From contig CAMFGY010000019.1 of NCBI GenBank assembly GCA_945952065.1, positions 1 to 64,000 on the forward strand: 64,000 nt of DNA, read 5' to 3'. The notes below the pieces were generated by a model that made no database searches, was not told where the DNA came from, and saw only the letters and a program-made list of their open reading frames with translations. Positions within the stretch are counted from its first letter, which is position 1, and every line of letters starts with the position of its first letter. A program made the position numbers and the translations under genes. Source of the DNA: an uncultured Burkholderiales bacterium. Lineage in GTDB: Bacteria; Pseudomonadota; Gammaproteobacteria; Burkholderiales; Burkholderiaceae_C. This document shows, piece after piece, positions 10,501 to 18,029 of the stretch.

Positions 10501-10524
10501 ACCGTGCGCCTGCCTTTGGCTTGA
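7501..10524 (+). CDS. TPR-GAF hybrid sensor histidine kinase (soluble)
   Basis: A 1007-residue cytoplasmic kinase with no membrane segment. Residues about 20-480 are helical tetratricopeptide-type repeats. A coiled coil (about 490-525, QRLLAQAQAERVASLEQAN) leads to a GAF domain (about 530-690). The phospho-accepting His is His707 in [11 protein letters not shown]. The ATPase boxes [23 protein letters not shown] and [14 protein letters not shown] follow. The kinase half, including the long spacer after the H-box, is clearly paralogous to the preceding kinase, while the input halves differ. The gap to the preceding gene is 41 bases. The architecture suggests one kinase sensing periplasmic signal and one sensing protein-protein contacts, both feeding the same receivers. 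Confidence 0.9.
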   Translation: MLLQPDFFATDDELMQSELMLREATAPAQRLPALLAVAWHLRQRDRERALHLAEQAQHLLLAPELRAWDAPLLQRQQARLALLHAELHMLAGDLAAAQPFLTQSQALFAEAGDALGLGDAQWLAQMMCFARGQPQQAQAFNQAAQQHYAQAGDPIRLDAAKACSIYHLAFDEAEQAGLALQQHFAHWDSSCHPTSSCWVLAAHALVKGMAGDPGAAARLFLQAWVLAERSGQHSLACMLAFNASNGFTLLNDLNQGLEWAERGLNLARERAWTARVGRGLEVTANVLLRLGRLKEAQQLLTEALALIQSVSDTSSNMANVQASLAQLSLDLGDDAEALTWAQRSLATSELTGMREITAVSLGVQAKALARLQRPDEALQKLQALFTLADEGRNPLWRLNGLRILAPLYAKAQGPLWPDPAQAESMSLQSFQQAIDLAQQMEGFILPVDLLEDAAAAYAAAGHLQQAYELALEAGRSRERIQSQQASNRAIALQVRFETERLRHEGERQRLLAQAQAERVASLEQANSTLEQLGAIGREITGNLEAAAIIAALDRHVHDLLDAFAFVIYRLEADGQTLRSIFGVEDGQALPPLSVRLDDERGRVPLCARERREIVVHVQSDAAPAYYVAGTASTQSMMFAPLLVGERLLGVMTIQSLRPHAYGEREIAIFRTLCAYGAIALANAESQAQLIQSEKMASLGQLVANVAHEINTPIGAIKSSGATIVEALADTLAGLPALLQSLAPEIQRLLMDMIEQASRASLLQSSREERAVTKTLTLALEQAGLAPARTLAPVLAQLGLSDLPERLLPLLLHPQRERILQAVQGVSTVVRSANNINAAVERVAKIVFALKRYSRVDSSGAWQTVDVVENIETVLTLYQNQIKHGCELVRCYEPDLPLLSCLPDELNQVWTNLIHNALQAMPSQGRLTVGIRREGADLLVSVGDKGCGIPEAIRARVFDPFFTTKPVGEGSGLGLNIVKKIIDKHRGQIELHSEVGQGTTFTVRLPLA

Positions 10525-10743
10525 GTGCGCAGGGCTTGGGCGCTCGATCTTGGGGCCAGAGTAACCCTAGGATCTCGTGAAAAACTTTCACGGCCAGCGG
10601 GCAGGAACGTAATATGCAACAGGGGCCGGGCGGCGAAATAAGAACGATCGGCCGACCCCAGGGCCCCGGGTCTCTTGATGGCTGCCGCAGCAGCTGCGCA
10701 AGCCCTGTCAGCGGCCCCACAACAAGGCCAGGGAGAGTTGTTG

Positions 10744-11169
10744 ATGCAAGGCATATTGCTCTGTGTGGATGACGAGTTGATCGTGCTGAATGCGCTGCGG
10801 GATCAGCTGCGCAAGGCCTATGGCAAACAGCACCTGATCGAGATCGCCGAAAGTGCCGAAGAAGGGCTGGAAATTCTTGATGAACTCAGCGGCCAGGGCT
10901 TGGTGCCCCTGGTGGTGATCTCAGATTTTCAGATGCCCGGCATGAAGGGCGATGAGTTCCTGATTCAAGCGAGACTCCGATTCCCCTATGTGGTGACGGT
11001 GATGCTCTCCGGTCAGGTCAGCGATGCGGCCGTGGACCGCATGCGGCAGCAGGGCTGTTTGCACAGCTTGCTGGGCAAGCCCTGGGATACACAAAGCTTG
11101 CTCAACAGCATTGACTCGGGCCTGGAGAAATTTGCACCCTTGCTGCGGGCCTTGCCCGACCGTTGCTGA
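10744..11169 (+). CDS. Single-domain response regulator
   Basis: A 141-residue protein made almost entirely of a receiver domain. The acidic pair is in CVDDE, the phospho-acceptor is Asp61 in VVISDFQMPGMKGDE, the switch Ser/Thr region is MLSG, and the conserved Lys is in LLGKPW. There is no output domain, so it may act as a phosphate relay or through protein contact. ATG at 10744 is chosen because GGGAGAG lies just upstream; an upstream in-frame ATG at 10678 would add a low-complexity Ala-rich leader. It is closely related to the receiver half of the next protein. The 219 bases before it may hold a separate promoter. Confidence 0.88.
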   Translation: MQGILLCVDDELIVLNALRDQLRKAYGKQHLIEIAESAEEGLEILDELSGQGLVPLVVISDFQMPGMKGDEFLIQARLRFPYVVTVMLSGQVSDAAVDRMRQQGCLHSLLGKPWDTQSLLNSIDSGLEKFAPLLRALPDRC

Positions 11170-11191
11170 ATCCCGGGGTGTGGCTGGCTTT

Positions 11192-11200
11192 AGGAGGTGA
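11192..11200 (+). promoter_or_regulatory. Near-perfect Shine-Dalgarno for the diguanylate cyclase
   Basis: AGGAGGTGA lies 6 bases before ATG 11207. It is the longest match to the 16S anti-Shine-Dalgarno noticed here and fixes the start of the receiver-GGDEF gene. Confidence 0.85.
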
Positions 11201-11206
11201 GGCGAG

Positions 11207-12214
11207 ATGGGCAATGAGGTGATCTTGTGTGTGGACGACGACAGCGGTGTGCTGACCTCGCTGCGCTCTTTGCTCGGCAAAAACCTGCAGCATGGGCAGC
11301 TCATTGAGATTGCCGAGAGTGGCGCTGAGGCGCTGGACTTGCTCGACGAAATGGAACGCGAAGGCCAGCAACTGGCCCTCATCATTGCCGACTACATCAT
11401 GCCCGGCATGAAGGGCGATGAGCTGCTGGTGCGGGTGCACCAACGCATGCCCGAGGCGCAGACCATCATGCTCACCGGGCAGAGCAATCTGGAGGGCGTC
11501 AAGCGCGCAATCAACGAGGCGCGCTTGTTCCGCTTTCTGGAGAAGCCCTGGCATAACGAAGATGTGCTACTGACCGTGAACGCGGCCCTGCACACCTTCC
11601 ACCTCAACGCCGAGCTGCAGCGGCATGTGCGCGAGCTCAGTCGCATGAACGAAGACTTGGAGCGCACCGTCAGCCAGCGCACCCAGGAGCTGGTGGAAAA
11701 AAACCTGGAGCTGGAACAGCTCTCGGTCACCGACCGCCTCACCCGGCTCTACAACCGTTTGTTTCTGGACCGGGTGCTGGAGCGCGAGTTCGCGGCTGCG
11801 GGGCGCAAGTCGCGCAGCTTCGCCTTGATCTTGCTCGACATCGACCGCTTCAAGCGCATCAACGACACCTTTGGGCATCATGCGGGTGATCAGGTCTTGG
11901 TGAGTTTGGCGCTCTTGCTGCAGCAGCGGGTGCGCGGCAGCGATGTGGTGGGACGCTGGGGCGGCGAAGAGTTTTTGATCGTCTGCCCCGAGACCGACTT
12001 GGCCGGCGCCTTCCAGATGGCTGAAAACCTGCGCCAGCGCATTGCCGAGCACAGCTTTCCGCATGTGGGCGAATGCACCGCCAGCTTGGGCGTGGCCGCT
12101 TACCTGCCCGGCGACACCATCGCCGCGGTGGAGGCCCGCGCCGACAAAGCGCTGTATGTCGCCAAACAAGGCGGGCGCAATCGCGCGGTGGCGGGCGAGC
12201 GCAAGCTGGCCTGA
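11207..12214 (+). CDS. Response regulator with GGDEF diguanylate cyclase output
   Basis: A 335-residue PleD/WspR-like protein that should make c-di-GMP from two GTP when phosphorylated. The receiver covers about 1-120 with Asp62 in IIADYIMPGMKGDE. A coiled coil (about 135-170) connects to the cyclase domain (about 175-330). The active site is GGEEF at residues 252-256, and the product-inhibition site RGSD lies at 243-246, exactly five residues upstream, so activity and feedback control are both expected. It closes the signalling cassette that starts with the two solute-binding proteins. It converges with the small membrane-protein gene, 7 bases away. Confidence 0.93.
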   Translation: MGNEVILCVDDDSGVLTSLRSLLGKNLQHGQLIEIAESGAEALDLLDEMEREGQQLALIIADYIMPGMKGDELLVRVHQRMPEAQTIMLTGQSNLEGVKRAINEARLFRFLEKPWHNEDVLLTVNAALHTFHLNAELQRHVRELSRMNEDLERTVSQRTQELVEKNLELEQLSVTDRLTRLYNRLFLDRVLEREFAAAGRKSRSFALILLDIDRFKRINDTFGHHAGDQVLVSLALLLQQRVRGSDVVGRWGGEEFLIVCPETDLAGAFQMAENLRQRIAEHSFPHVGECTASLGVAAYLPGDTIAAVEARADKALYVAKQGGRNRAVAGERKLA

Positions 12215-12221
12215 GCCCGGT

Positions 12222-12482
12222 TTACTTCTTGCCCCAGCGCCAACGCGGTGGTTCGCCCTTGAGCCAGCAAATGCTGATCAACAGGGCTGACAGCAGCGTC
12301 ACGCCAGCAAAGAAGGCCAGCGGATGCAAGGCGGGTGAAAACACCAATGCGTTGACGACGGTAGCCCCGCAAAAGCTCAGCAATACCAGCCAGCCCTGCC
12401 AGCATTGGGGCGGGCCCCAGCCCCAACCATAGGTCTTGGCCGGGAACCAGTAGCGGGTTGGCGATTTTTCGGATTCGGACAT
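12222..12482 (-). CDS. Small membrane protein downstream of kup
   Basis: An 86-residue protein I do not recognise as a named family. It has a polar N-terminus starting MSESEKSP, a Trp/Gly-rich stretch (YGWGWGPPQCWQGW), two predicted membrane helices (about 30-50 and 55-75), and a basic end with RWRWGKK. ATG at 12482 is chosen; the longer upstream frame overlaps the end of kup and is unlikely. The 31-base gap after kup on the same strand suggests co-transcription. A link to potassium uptake is inferred from position only. Confidence 0.6.
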   Translation of the reverse strand: MSESEKSPTRYWFPAKTYGWGWGPPQCWQGWLVLLSFCGATVVNALVFSPALHPLAFFAGVTLLSALLISICWLKGEPPRWRWGKK

Positions 12483-12513
12483 GACTCGGACTCCTGTTCG
12501 GTCGGGGGTGGCC

Positions 12514-14424
12514 TCAGATCTGCACCCGGGTGCCCAGTTCCACCACCGCGTTGTCCGGCAGGCAGAAGAACTCGGCCACGCCGCCGGCATTGCGGCTCAT
12601 GGCGGCAAACATGCGCTCGCGCCAGTTGGCCATGCCGTCGCCTTCGGTCGGCACCACGGTTTCGCGGCTGAGGAAGTAGCTGGTTTCAAACATCGGGATG
12701 CGCAAGCCCTTGGCCTCGCACAAAGCCAGCGCCTTGGGCACATCAGGCTGGTCCATGAAACCGAAGTGCAAGGTGACGCGCCAGAAGCTGCCCGGCAGTT
12801 GCTTGAGCTCAACGCGCTCGCTGCTGTCCACCCAGGGGCGGTCGTGGAAGACCACGGTGAGAATCACATGGGTCTCGTGCAGCACCTGATTGTGTTTGAG
12901 GTTATGCAGCAGCGCTTGCGGCACGGTGTCTGGGTTGGCCACCGCGTAGACGGCGGTGCGGAAGGCTTTGTTCGGCACGGCGCTTTCGCTGAGGTTTTCC
13001 AAAAAGGGCAGCAGCTCCAGGCCTTCGCTGCGGATGCTTCCCATCAGCAACTCGCGGCCACGTGACCAGGTGCTCATGACGATGAAGAGGCCCAGGGCAA
13101 AGGCCAGCGGGAACCAGCCACCATCCACAAACTTGAGCGCGCAGCCCGCCACCAGCAAGGCGTCCAGGGCCAGGAAGAACAGCGTGGCCGAGACGGCCAG
13201 CCAGGCCGGCAGGCGCCAGCCGTCGCGCACCACAAAAAAGGTCAGCACCGTGGTGATCAACATGGTCAACGTCACCGCAATGCCATAGGCCCCTGCGAGT
13301 GCTGAGGAGTTGCCGAACAGCAGCACCGCCGCCACCACGCCGCCCAGCAGCGCCCAGTTCACCGCTGGCATATAGATTTGCCCGACCTCGCTGGCCGAGG
13401 TGTAGCGCACCGTCATGCGGGGCAAAAAGCCGAGCTGAATGGCTTGCTTGGTCATGGAGTAAGCCCCCGAAATCACAGCCTGCGAGGCAATCACCGCCGC
13501 CATGGCGGCCAACACCACCATGGGCAGCAGCCAGGGCTCGGGGAAGAGGCGGTAGAAGGGGTTCTCAATGGCCGTCGGGTCGCTGATCAGCAGTGCGCCT
13601 TGGCCCATATAGTTCAGCGCCAAAGCCGGCATGACCAAGCCCGCCCAGGCCAGGCGGATGGGCTTGGCGCCGAAGTGGCCCATATCGGCATAGAGCGCTT
13701 CGGCGCCGGTCAGGGCCAGCACGATGGCCCCCACCGCGGCAAACACATGCCAGCCGCGCGCCATCAGAAAGTCCCAGGCATGCACCGGGTTCAAGGCCGC
13801 CAAGACCTGCGGCTGCTGTTGGATATGGTGCACACCGATGAGGGCCAAGACCAGGAACCACAGCGTGATCACCGGCCCGAAGACCTTGCCCATGGCATGG
13901 GTGCCAAAGCGCTGCACCAGAAAGAGCGCCAGCAACACCCCCAGCGAGATCGGCAGCACATAGGGCTTGAAGCTGGGCGTGATGACCTCCAGCCCTTCGA
14001 CCGCGCCCATCACGGTGATGGCCGGTGTGATGATGCTGTCGCCATAAAACAGCGTGGCGCCGAACACGCCCAGCAGCAGCAAGCCTTTGTGCAGACGCGC
14101 CCGGCCGCTGCCCACCGCTTTGGCCGCCAGGGCGGTGAGCGCCAAGCCGCCGCCTTCGCCGCGGTTGTCGGCGCGCAGGATCAAGATCACGTACTTGAGC
14201 GTGACCACCAACATCAGCGCCCAGATGATGGTGGACACCGCACCCATCACATTGGCCGCGTTGAGCGCCACGCCGGTGGCGGGCAGAAAAATCTCTTTGA
14301 CGGTGTAAAGCGGGCTGGTGCCGATATCGCCATAGACGACACCAATGGCACCCAAGGTCAGCGCCGGCAGCGTCTGGCGCTGCGGGTGGGGGCTTGGGCA
14401 AGAGGCTTGAGCAGCAGAGGACAT
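12514..14424 (-). CDS. kup: Potassium uptake protein Kup
   Basis: A 636-residue inner-membrane K+ transporter of the Kup/HAK/KT family, a proton-coupled low-pressure potassium importer. The family signature [19 protein letters not shown] occurs at the first membrane helix, followed by about 12 hydrophobic helices and a C-terminal cytoplasmic domain ([13 protein letters not shown] to [12 protein letters not shown]). Length is typical. ATG at 14424 is chosen: the reading frame stays open for about 170 more codons upstream, but that extension is Arg/Ser-rich and unlike any Kup N-terminus. The gene is followed by a small membrane-protein gene. A kdpDE-like pair lies about 13 kb away and is not linked. 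Confidence 0.95.
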   Translation of the reverse strand: MSSAAQASCPSPHPQRQTLPALTLGAIGVVYGDIGTSPLYTVKEIFLPATGVALNAANVMGAVSTIIWALMLVVTLKYVILILRADNRGEGGGLALTALAAKAVGSGRARLHKGLLLLGVFGATLFYGDSIITPAITVMGAVEGLEVITPSFKPYVLPISLGVLLALFLVQRFGTHAMGKVFGPVITLWFLVLALIGVHHIQQQPQVLAALNPVHAWDFLMARGWHVFAAVGAIVLALTGAEALYADMGHFGAKPIRLAWAGLVMPALALNYMGQGALLISDPTAIENPFYRLFPEPWLLPMVVLAAMAAVIASQAVISGAYSMTKQAIQLGFLPRMTVRYTSASEVGQIYMPAVNWALLGGVVAAVLLFGNSSALAGAYGIAVTLTMLITTVLTFFVVRDGWRLPAWLAVSATLFFLALDALLVAGCALKFVDGGWFPLAFALGLFIVMSTWSRGRELLMGSIRSEGLELLPFLENLSESAVPNKAFRTAVYAVANPDTVPQALLHNLKHNQVLHETHVILTVVFHDRPWVDSSERVELKQLPGSFWRVTLHFGFMDQPDVPKALALCEAKGLRIPMFETSYFLSRETVVPTEGDGMANWRERMFAAMSRNAGGVAEFFCLPDNAVVELGTRVQI

Positions 14425-15082
14425 CTTCTCAACAGAAGTTTTCAGATGGCTGCACTGTGCGCCGGGGCGTATCAGGAAGGCATAAGGATGCGGGGTTTGG
14501 AGGTCACGCCGGCAAGGTTCAGACGGGCTGGGGCTCTTGGATCTGGAGTCGGGCTTTCGGGGGGGACTGCAAAGTGCCCAAAGCCGAAGTTCGTCACTCC
14601 GCACCCTGACGCGGTGTCCAGTTACCTGGGCTAGTGCGGCTGCTGTCTTTGCAAGGGCAAAACCTTGGTGTTTGCGCGCAGTTAGCTGAACAGAAAGCAG
14701 CCGCTCAGTAGAGTTGGTTTCCTGAGATTGGCTTGTACTCATCCACTTGCGCCTCGCTTGAAACACCGTGGCTCTGATGCGCTCCTGGCGTGTATGGAAA
14801 TTCTCCGAGGCGGCCAAATTGCGTCTGCGGGATTCCCGGCTACCCGACCAAGGTGAGTGCGCGGCCATGCACGCTGACATCGCCGATGACCTGAACAACA
14901 ACGCCGGCAAACTGCATCTTCCGCCACGCAAAGCGAGTCACCGGAGGTCAAGGGGATGTCCGGCTGCACCTCCTCTGTTCAATCAAAAGGCGGTGAGCCG
15001 AGTCTTACTGAAGGATGGAAGCGCACTTTATTTGCGCCCTCAATGCCTGCGAGAAGGCCGCGGGCATGTACTCCCGAGAGCG
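14425..15082. other. Long intergenic stretch between kup and the metal island
   Basis: About 650 bases with no gene I can support. Several frames are open by chance, but none shows a ribosome binding site or a recognisable domain. It must contain the kup promoter. It also marks the left boundary of the metal-efflux island. No inverted repeats or transposase remnants of a mobile element were recognised. Confidence 0.5.
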
Positions 15083-15604
15083 TCAATGTCCCGGACGGAA
15101 GAGCTTGGTCTGGAACCCGGTGACGCTGAGATTCACAGTCACCGGCACTTTGCCCGTGTTGCGCCAATACCAGCCGTGGTGGCCGCTGAACTTGGCGACG
15201 AAGGTGCCGGCCCCCTGGCGCTGCGCGCCTTCGATCCAGTAGCTGGTGTACTCGTCCTTCGCGTCGGGCAGCTCGCCGTGCATGTCCACCGCTAGCTCGG
15301 CGCTAGCCTTCCATTGAAAGACAAAGCCCTGGCCCGCCTCGACCGCGGCCTTGACCTCGGCGCCCTTGCCGGGAGCCAGCGTGAGGGTCATGGTGTCGGT
15401 GCGCGCAGCACCGGGGTTGCGGGCGACCGCGTTGGCGTCAAAGCTCTGTCCGGGCTGCTTGCCGAACAGCTGCTCTGCAGCTGCAGCCATCGCGGCGGCG
15501 TCTTCGGCCGGTACGGGCGCGGCCTGTAGGCCCACTGAGGCAAGTGAGCAGATGACGGCTGTGGCCGCATTCAGCACAACGCGACCTTGGTTGGTGGATT
15601 TCAT
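15083..15604 (-). CDS. Exported protein of the metal-efflux island (WYWRN domain)
   Basis: A 173-residue exported protein of unknown function. The signal peptide ends near VGLQAAPVP. The mature part alternates beta-strand-like segments and ends in HHGWYWRNTGKVPVTVNLSVTG. Tryptophan-rich endings of this type resemble the GOLD-like or PPC-like periplasmic proteins often found next to heavy-metal RND genes. A similar but smaller protein (KGQKVIWSF to YCWMWSNKGLKPANVSVLL) lies at the other end of the island at 23095-23469. It is transcribed divergently from the small His-rich gene at 15673. A role in metal or envelope-stress tolerance is inferred from context. Confidence 0.7.
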   Translation of the reverse strand: MKSTNQGRVVLNAATAVICSLASVGLQAAPVPAEDAAAMAAAAEQLFGKQPGQSFDANAVARNPGAARTDTMTLTLAPGKGAEVKAAVEAGQGFVFQWKASAELAVDMHGELPDAKDEYTSYWIEGAQRQGAGTFVAKFSGHHGWYWRNTGKVPVTVNLSVTGFQTKLFRPGH

Positions 15605-15672
15605 AGGCAGGGTGAGGTTTGCAATCTCGGGGGGATGCAGGATTGTCTAGCACTCGACTAAACTCTGCGCCC

Positions 15673-16041
15673 ATGCGCCGCCGGCTCACCACCTTCCTTC
15701 TGATGCTTTGCATGTGCTGGCAAGCGCTCGCCTATGCCGGCTCGGCCGTGGTGCTGGCGGACGCAGATGAGGTGGCCCACGCGGCCATGCACTTTGAGGG
15801 TGAAGCTCATCATCATGACGATGATGACGGCCTCGAAGACGGCGACATTCATCAAGATGATTCCCTGGCCTCGGCTCTACACCTGATGGATGATGCCTGC
15901 GTTTTTGCGCCGGCTTTGATTCCCGTCGTGCACCTTCCCCTGCCTAGGCTGCAGCCCGACATGCCGGTCGCAAGCACCGCGACCGCCGCACCGCCGCCTT
16001 TCCTCGACGGCCTCGAACGACCTCCACGCCTGACGATCTGA
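15673..16041 (+). CDS. CzcI-like small exported histidine-rich protein
   Basis: A 122-residue protein with a signal peptide (MRRRLTTFLLMLCMCWQAL, cleaved near AYAGS) and an acidic His-rich stretch HHHDDDD at about 55-62 of the kind that binds divalent metal ions. Small His-rich exported proteins in this position, directly before an outer-membrane efflux gene, are called CzcI in czc operons, where they modulate metal response. The assignment rests on position and composition, not clear homology. It is probably the first gene of the operon that continues with the TolC-type gene 90 bases downstream. Confidence 0.65.
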   Translation: MRRRLTTFLLMLCMCWQALAYAGSAVVLADADEVAHAAMHFEGEAHHHDDDDGLEDGDIHQDDSLASALHLMDDACVFAPALIPVVHLPLPRLQPDMPVASTATAAPPPFLDGLERPPRLTI

Positions 16042-16131
16042 CATCGCCCTGACCCGTGCGCCATTGCGTACGGGGCTTATGTCTATGGCCAGCGACCGTT
16101 GTCGCCGCCTTTTCCTGTCGTCAGGAGTATC

Positions 16132-17388
16132 GTGAAGACTCATCCATGGCTCAATCCATGGCTCGCTGGTCGCGTGCTTGCGGCCTGCGCGCTCAGCTGT
16201 GCCGCTACGGCTCAGCCCATCACCTCGCCGGCCCTCAATGCCGCGATTTCCAGCCGGCCGACGCTGAGCCAGGCGCTCGATGCGGCTTGGCTACGTTCGC
16301 TAGAAGCCAGTGAAGCCAAGGGTCAGCAAGGTCGCGCCCTGGCTGAGCAGACCGCTGCCGGCGCTTGGCTGGCGGCAGCACCTTCTTTCGAGGTATCGCA
16401 ACGCGAGGGCCGCCGCAACAACGACAGCCGCGAGACCGAGGTCGGCGTAACCCTGCCGCTGTGGCGACTCGGTCAGCGCGACAAGGCCGCCCAAGCGGCA
16501 CAGGCCGACTTGGATTGGTCGGCCGCCGCCGCGCAGGCCGCGCGCTTGAGACTGGCAGGAGTTGTTCGCGAGTCGGCCGGCGCCCTGCAATCCCAGGAGT
16601 CCGAGGTCCGGCTGACCGCCCTGCAGCGGCAACTGCTTCAACACTTGGCGGACGATGTGGCCCGCCGCGTCAAGGCCGGTGACCTGGCCCCCGCCGATGC
16701 ACTTGCCGCTAGAGCGGACTTGGCTGAGGCCGAGGCCCTGAAGGCGGAAGCCCAACAGCGGCTACAGATTCAACGAGCCCATTGGCAACTCCTGACGGGA
16801 CTAACACTGGCACCCGAGTCAGTGAGCACACAAGTTGCGACGGCGCCTTTAACGCTCGACGACCATCCCGAGCTTCGCCTGGCCGGTCAGGCGCTGGAGC
16901 GGGCTCGCCGCCGCGTAGCCCTGGTGCAATCGCAGCGTGGCGACGCGCCTGAACTGGGTGCAAGCGTGAGGCAGGAGCGCCCTGGCCAAGGCAATGTGAC
17001 CCAGCACACGGTCGCGCTCGGCCTGCGAATTCCCTTCGGCACCGAAAGCCACAGCCAGCCGCGCCTGGCCGCAGCGCTGGCAGAGCAGGACCTGGCGCAA
17101 ACCCTCGAGCAGCGCACCCAGGCCCGCTTGAGCAGCGAGCTTGAACTGGCGCAGTCGCAATTGCGCAGCAGTGCGGCTCAGGCCCGGCTGTCGCAGGAGC
17201 GGGCGGCCCTGCTGCGTGAGCGCGCCACCTTGATCGACAGGTCCTTCAAGGCCGGCGAAACCCCGCTGCCCGAACTGCTGCGTGCCCTCAACGCCGCCGC
17301 CATCGCCGAAACCGCCGCCGCGCGCCAGCAGGCTGCCCTCGGCCTGGCCCAAGCCCGCCTTCAACAAGCTGCCGGACTCCTTCCATGA
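16132..17388 (+). CDS. Outer-membrane efflux protein, TolC family (CzcC-like)
   Basis: A 418-residue outer-membrane factor that would form the exit duct of the tripartite metal efflux pump. The signal peptide ends near SCAATAQP. Two long helical, Ala/Leu/Gln-rich halves carry the internal duplication of the OEP fold (RLAGVVRESAGALQSQESEV in the first half, RLSSELELAQSQLRSSAAQ in the second). It is annotated CzcC-like because the adaptor and RND pump follow. GTG at 16132 with AGGAG four bases upstream is chosen; an in-frame start at 16099 is possible. The stop overlaps the next start in ATGA, so the two are translationally coupled. Confidence 0.88.
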   Translation: MKTHPWLNPWLAGRVLAACALSCAATAQPITSPALNAAISSRPTLSQALDAAWLRSLEASEAKGQQGRALAEQTAAGAWLAAAPSFEVSQREGRRNNDSRETEVGVTLPLWRLGQRDKAAQAAQADLDWSAAAAQAARLRLAGVVRESAGALQSQESEVRLTALQRQLLQHLADDVARRVKAGDLAPADALAARADLAEAEALKAEAQQRLQIQRAHWQLLTGLTLAPESVSTQVATAPLTLDDHPELRLAGQALERARRRVALVQSQRGDAPELGASVRQERPGQGNVTQHTVALGLRIPFGTESHSQPRLAAALAEQDLAQTLEQRTQARLSSELELAQSQLRSSAAQARLSQERAALLRERATLIDRSFKAGETPLPELLRALNAAAIAETAAARQQAALGLAQARLQQAAGLLP

Positions 17389-18029
17389 ACAAAATGCTTC
17401 AAACCCCTTTGTCCGTCCTCGTCGTCTTGGCCTTGCTCAGCTCGCTGAGCCTGCCCAGCTTTGCCAGCCCCGGTGCCCACGGCCCCAATGGCGAACACCT
17501 GGACAGCCCGAACTCAGCTGGTGCTGGCGGCGCCGCCAGCCCGAGGCTGGAAACCAAGACCGAGCAGTTCGAGCTGGTCGCGACCTTGGCTGGTGGCGAG
17601 CTGTCCATCCTGATCGACCGCTTCGAGACCAATGAGCCTTTGCTCAACGCTCAGGTGGAAGTCGAGTCCGGTGGTCTGAAGGCCCAAGCCCGTTTCCATT
17701 CCGACATTGGTGACTACGCCGTGGACGATGAAGCCATGCTGAAGCTGCTCGGCAAGCCAGGAGCGCACGCCCTGGTCATCACAGTGATTGCCGGCAAAGA
17801 GTCCGATCTGTTGGACGGCACGCTGAACGTCCTGAACGCAGTGGCTGAAGGCGCCGTTCATGGGCACGGCCACGACGGTGTCCACGATGAGGCCCACGGG
17901 CAAGGATGGGGTTCGGGGGCCAAGTGGCTGGGCGGTGGCCTCCTCGCACTGGGACTGCTGGTCGCCTTCGTGCTGCGCAAGCGCGACAGCAGCTTCGCAT
18001 TCAAGAAATTCAACGGAGACGCCGCATGA
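17385..18029 (+). CDS. Membrane-tethered His-rich periplasmic protein of the efflux operon
   Basis: A 214-residue protein with a signal peptide (about 1-27), a mature N-terminus beginning SPGAHGPNGEHLD, a beta-rich domain (about 55-140), a His-rich linker (HGHGHDGVHDEAHG, about 165-178), one C-terminal membrane helix (about 186-204) and a short basic tail. The same SPGAHGPNGEHLD sequence opens the mature form of the following adaptor protein, which suggests a shared docking or metal-binding element. The gene overlaps both neighbours by ATGA junctions. I do not know a named function; a membrane-anchored periplasmic metal chaperone or accessory to the adaptor is inferred. Confidence 0.75.
   Translation: MNKMLQTPLSVLVVLALLSSLSLPSFASPGAHGPNGEHLDSPNSAGAGGAASPRLETKTEQFELVATLAGGELSILIDRFETNEPLLNAQVEVESGGLKAQARFHSDIGDYAVDDEAMLKLLGKPGAHALVITVIAGKESDLLDGTLNVLNAVAEGAVHGHGHDGVHDEAHGQGWGSGAKWLGGGLLALGLLVAFVLRKRDSSFAFKKFNGDAA

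Noticed and set aside
13378-14634. 418-codon open frame on the plus strand
   Set aside because: Antisense to kup; His/Gln-rich with no domain.
14425-14931. N-terminal extension of Kup
   Set aside because: The frame is open but the extra residues are unlike Kup N-termini; the conserved first helix begins shortly after ATG 14424.
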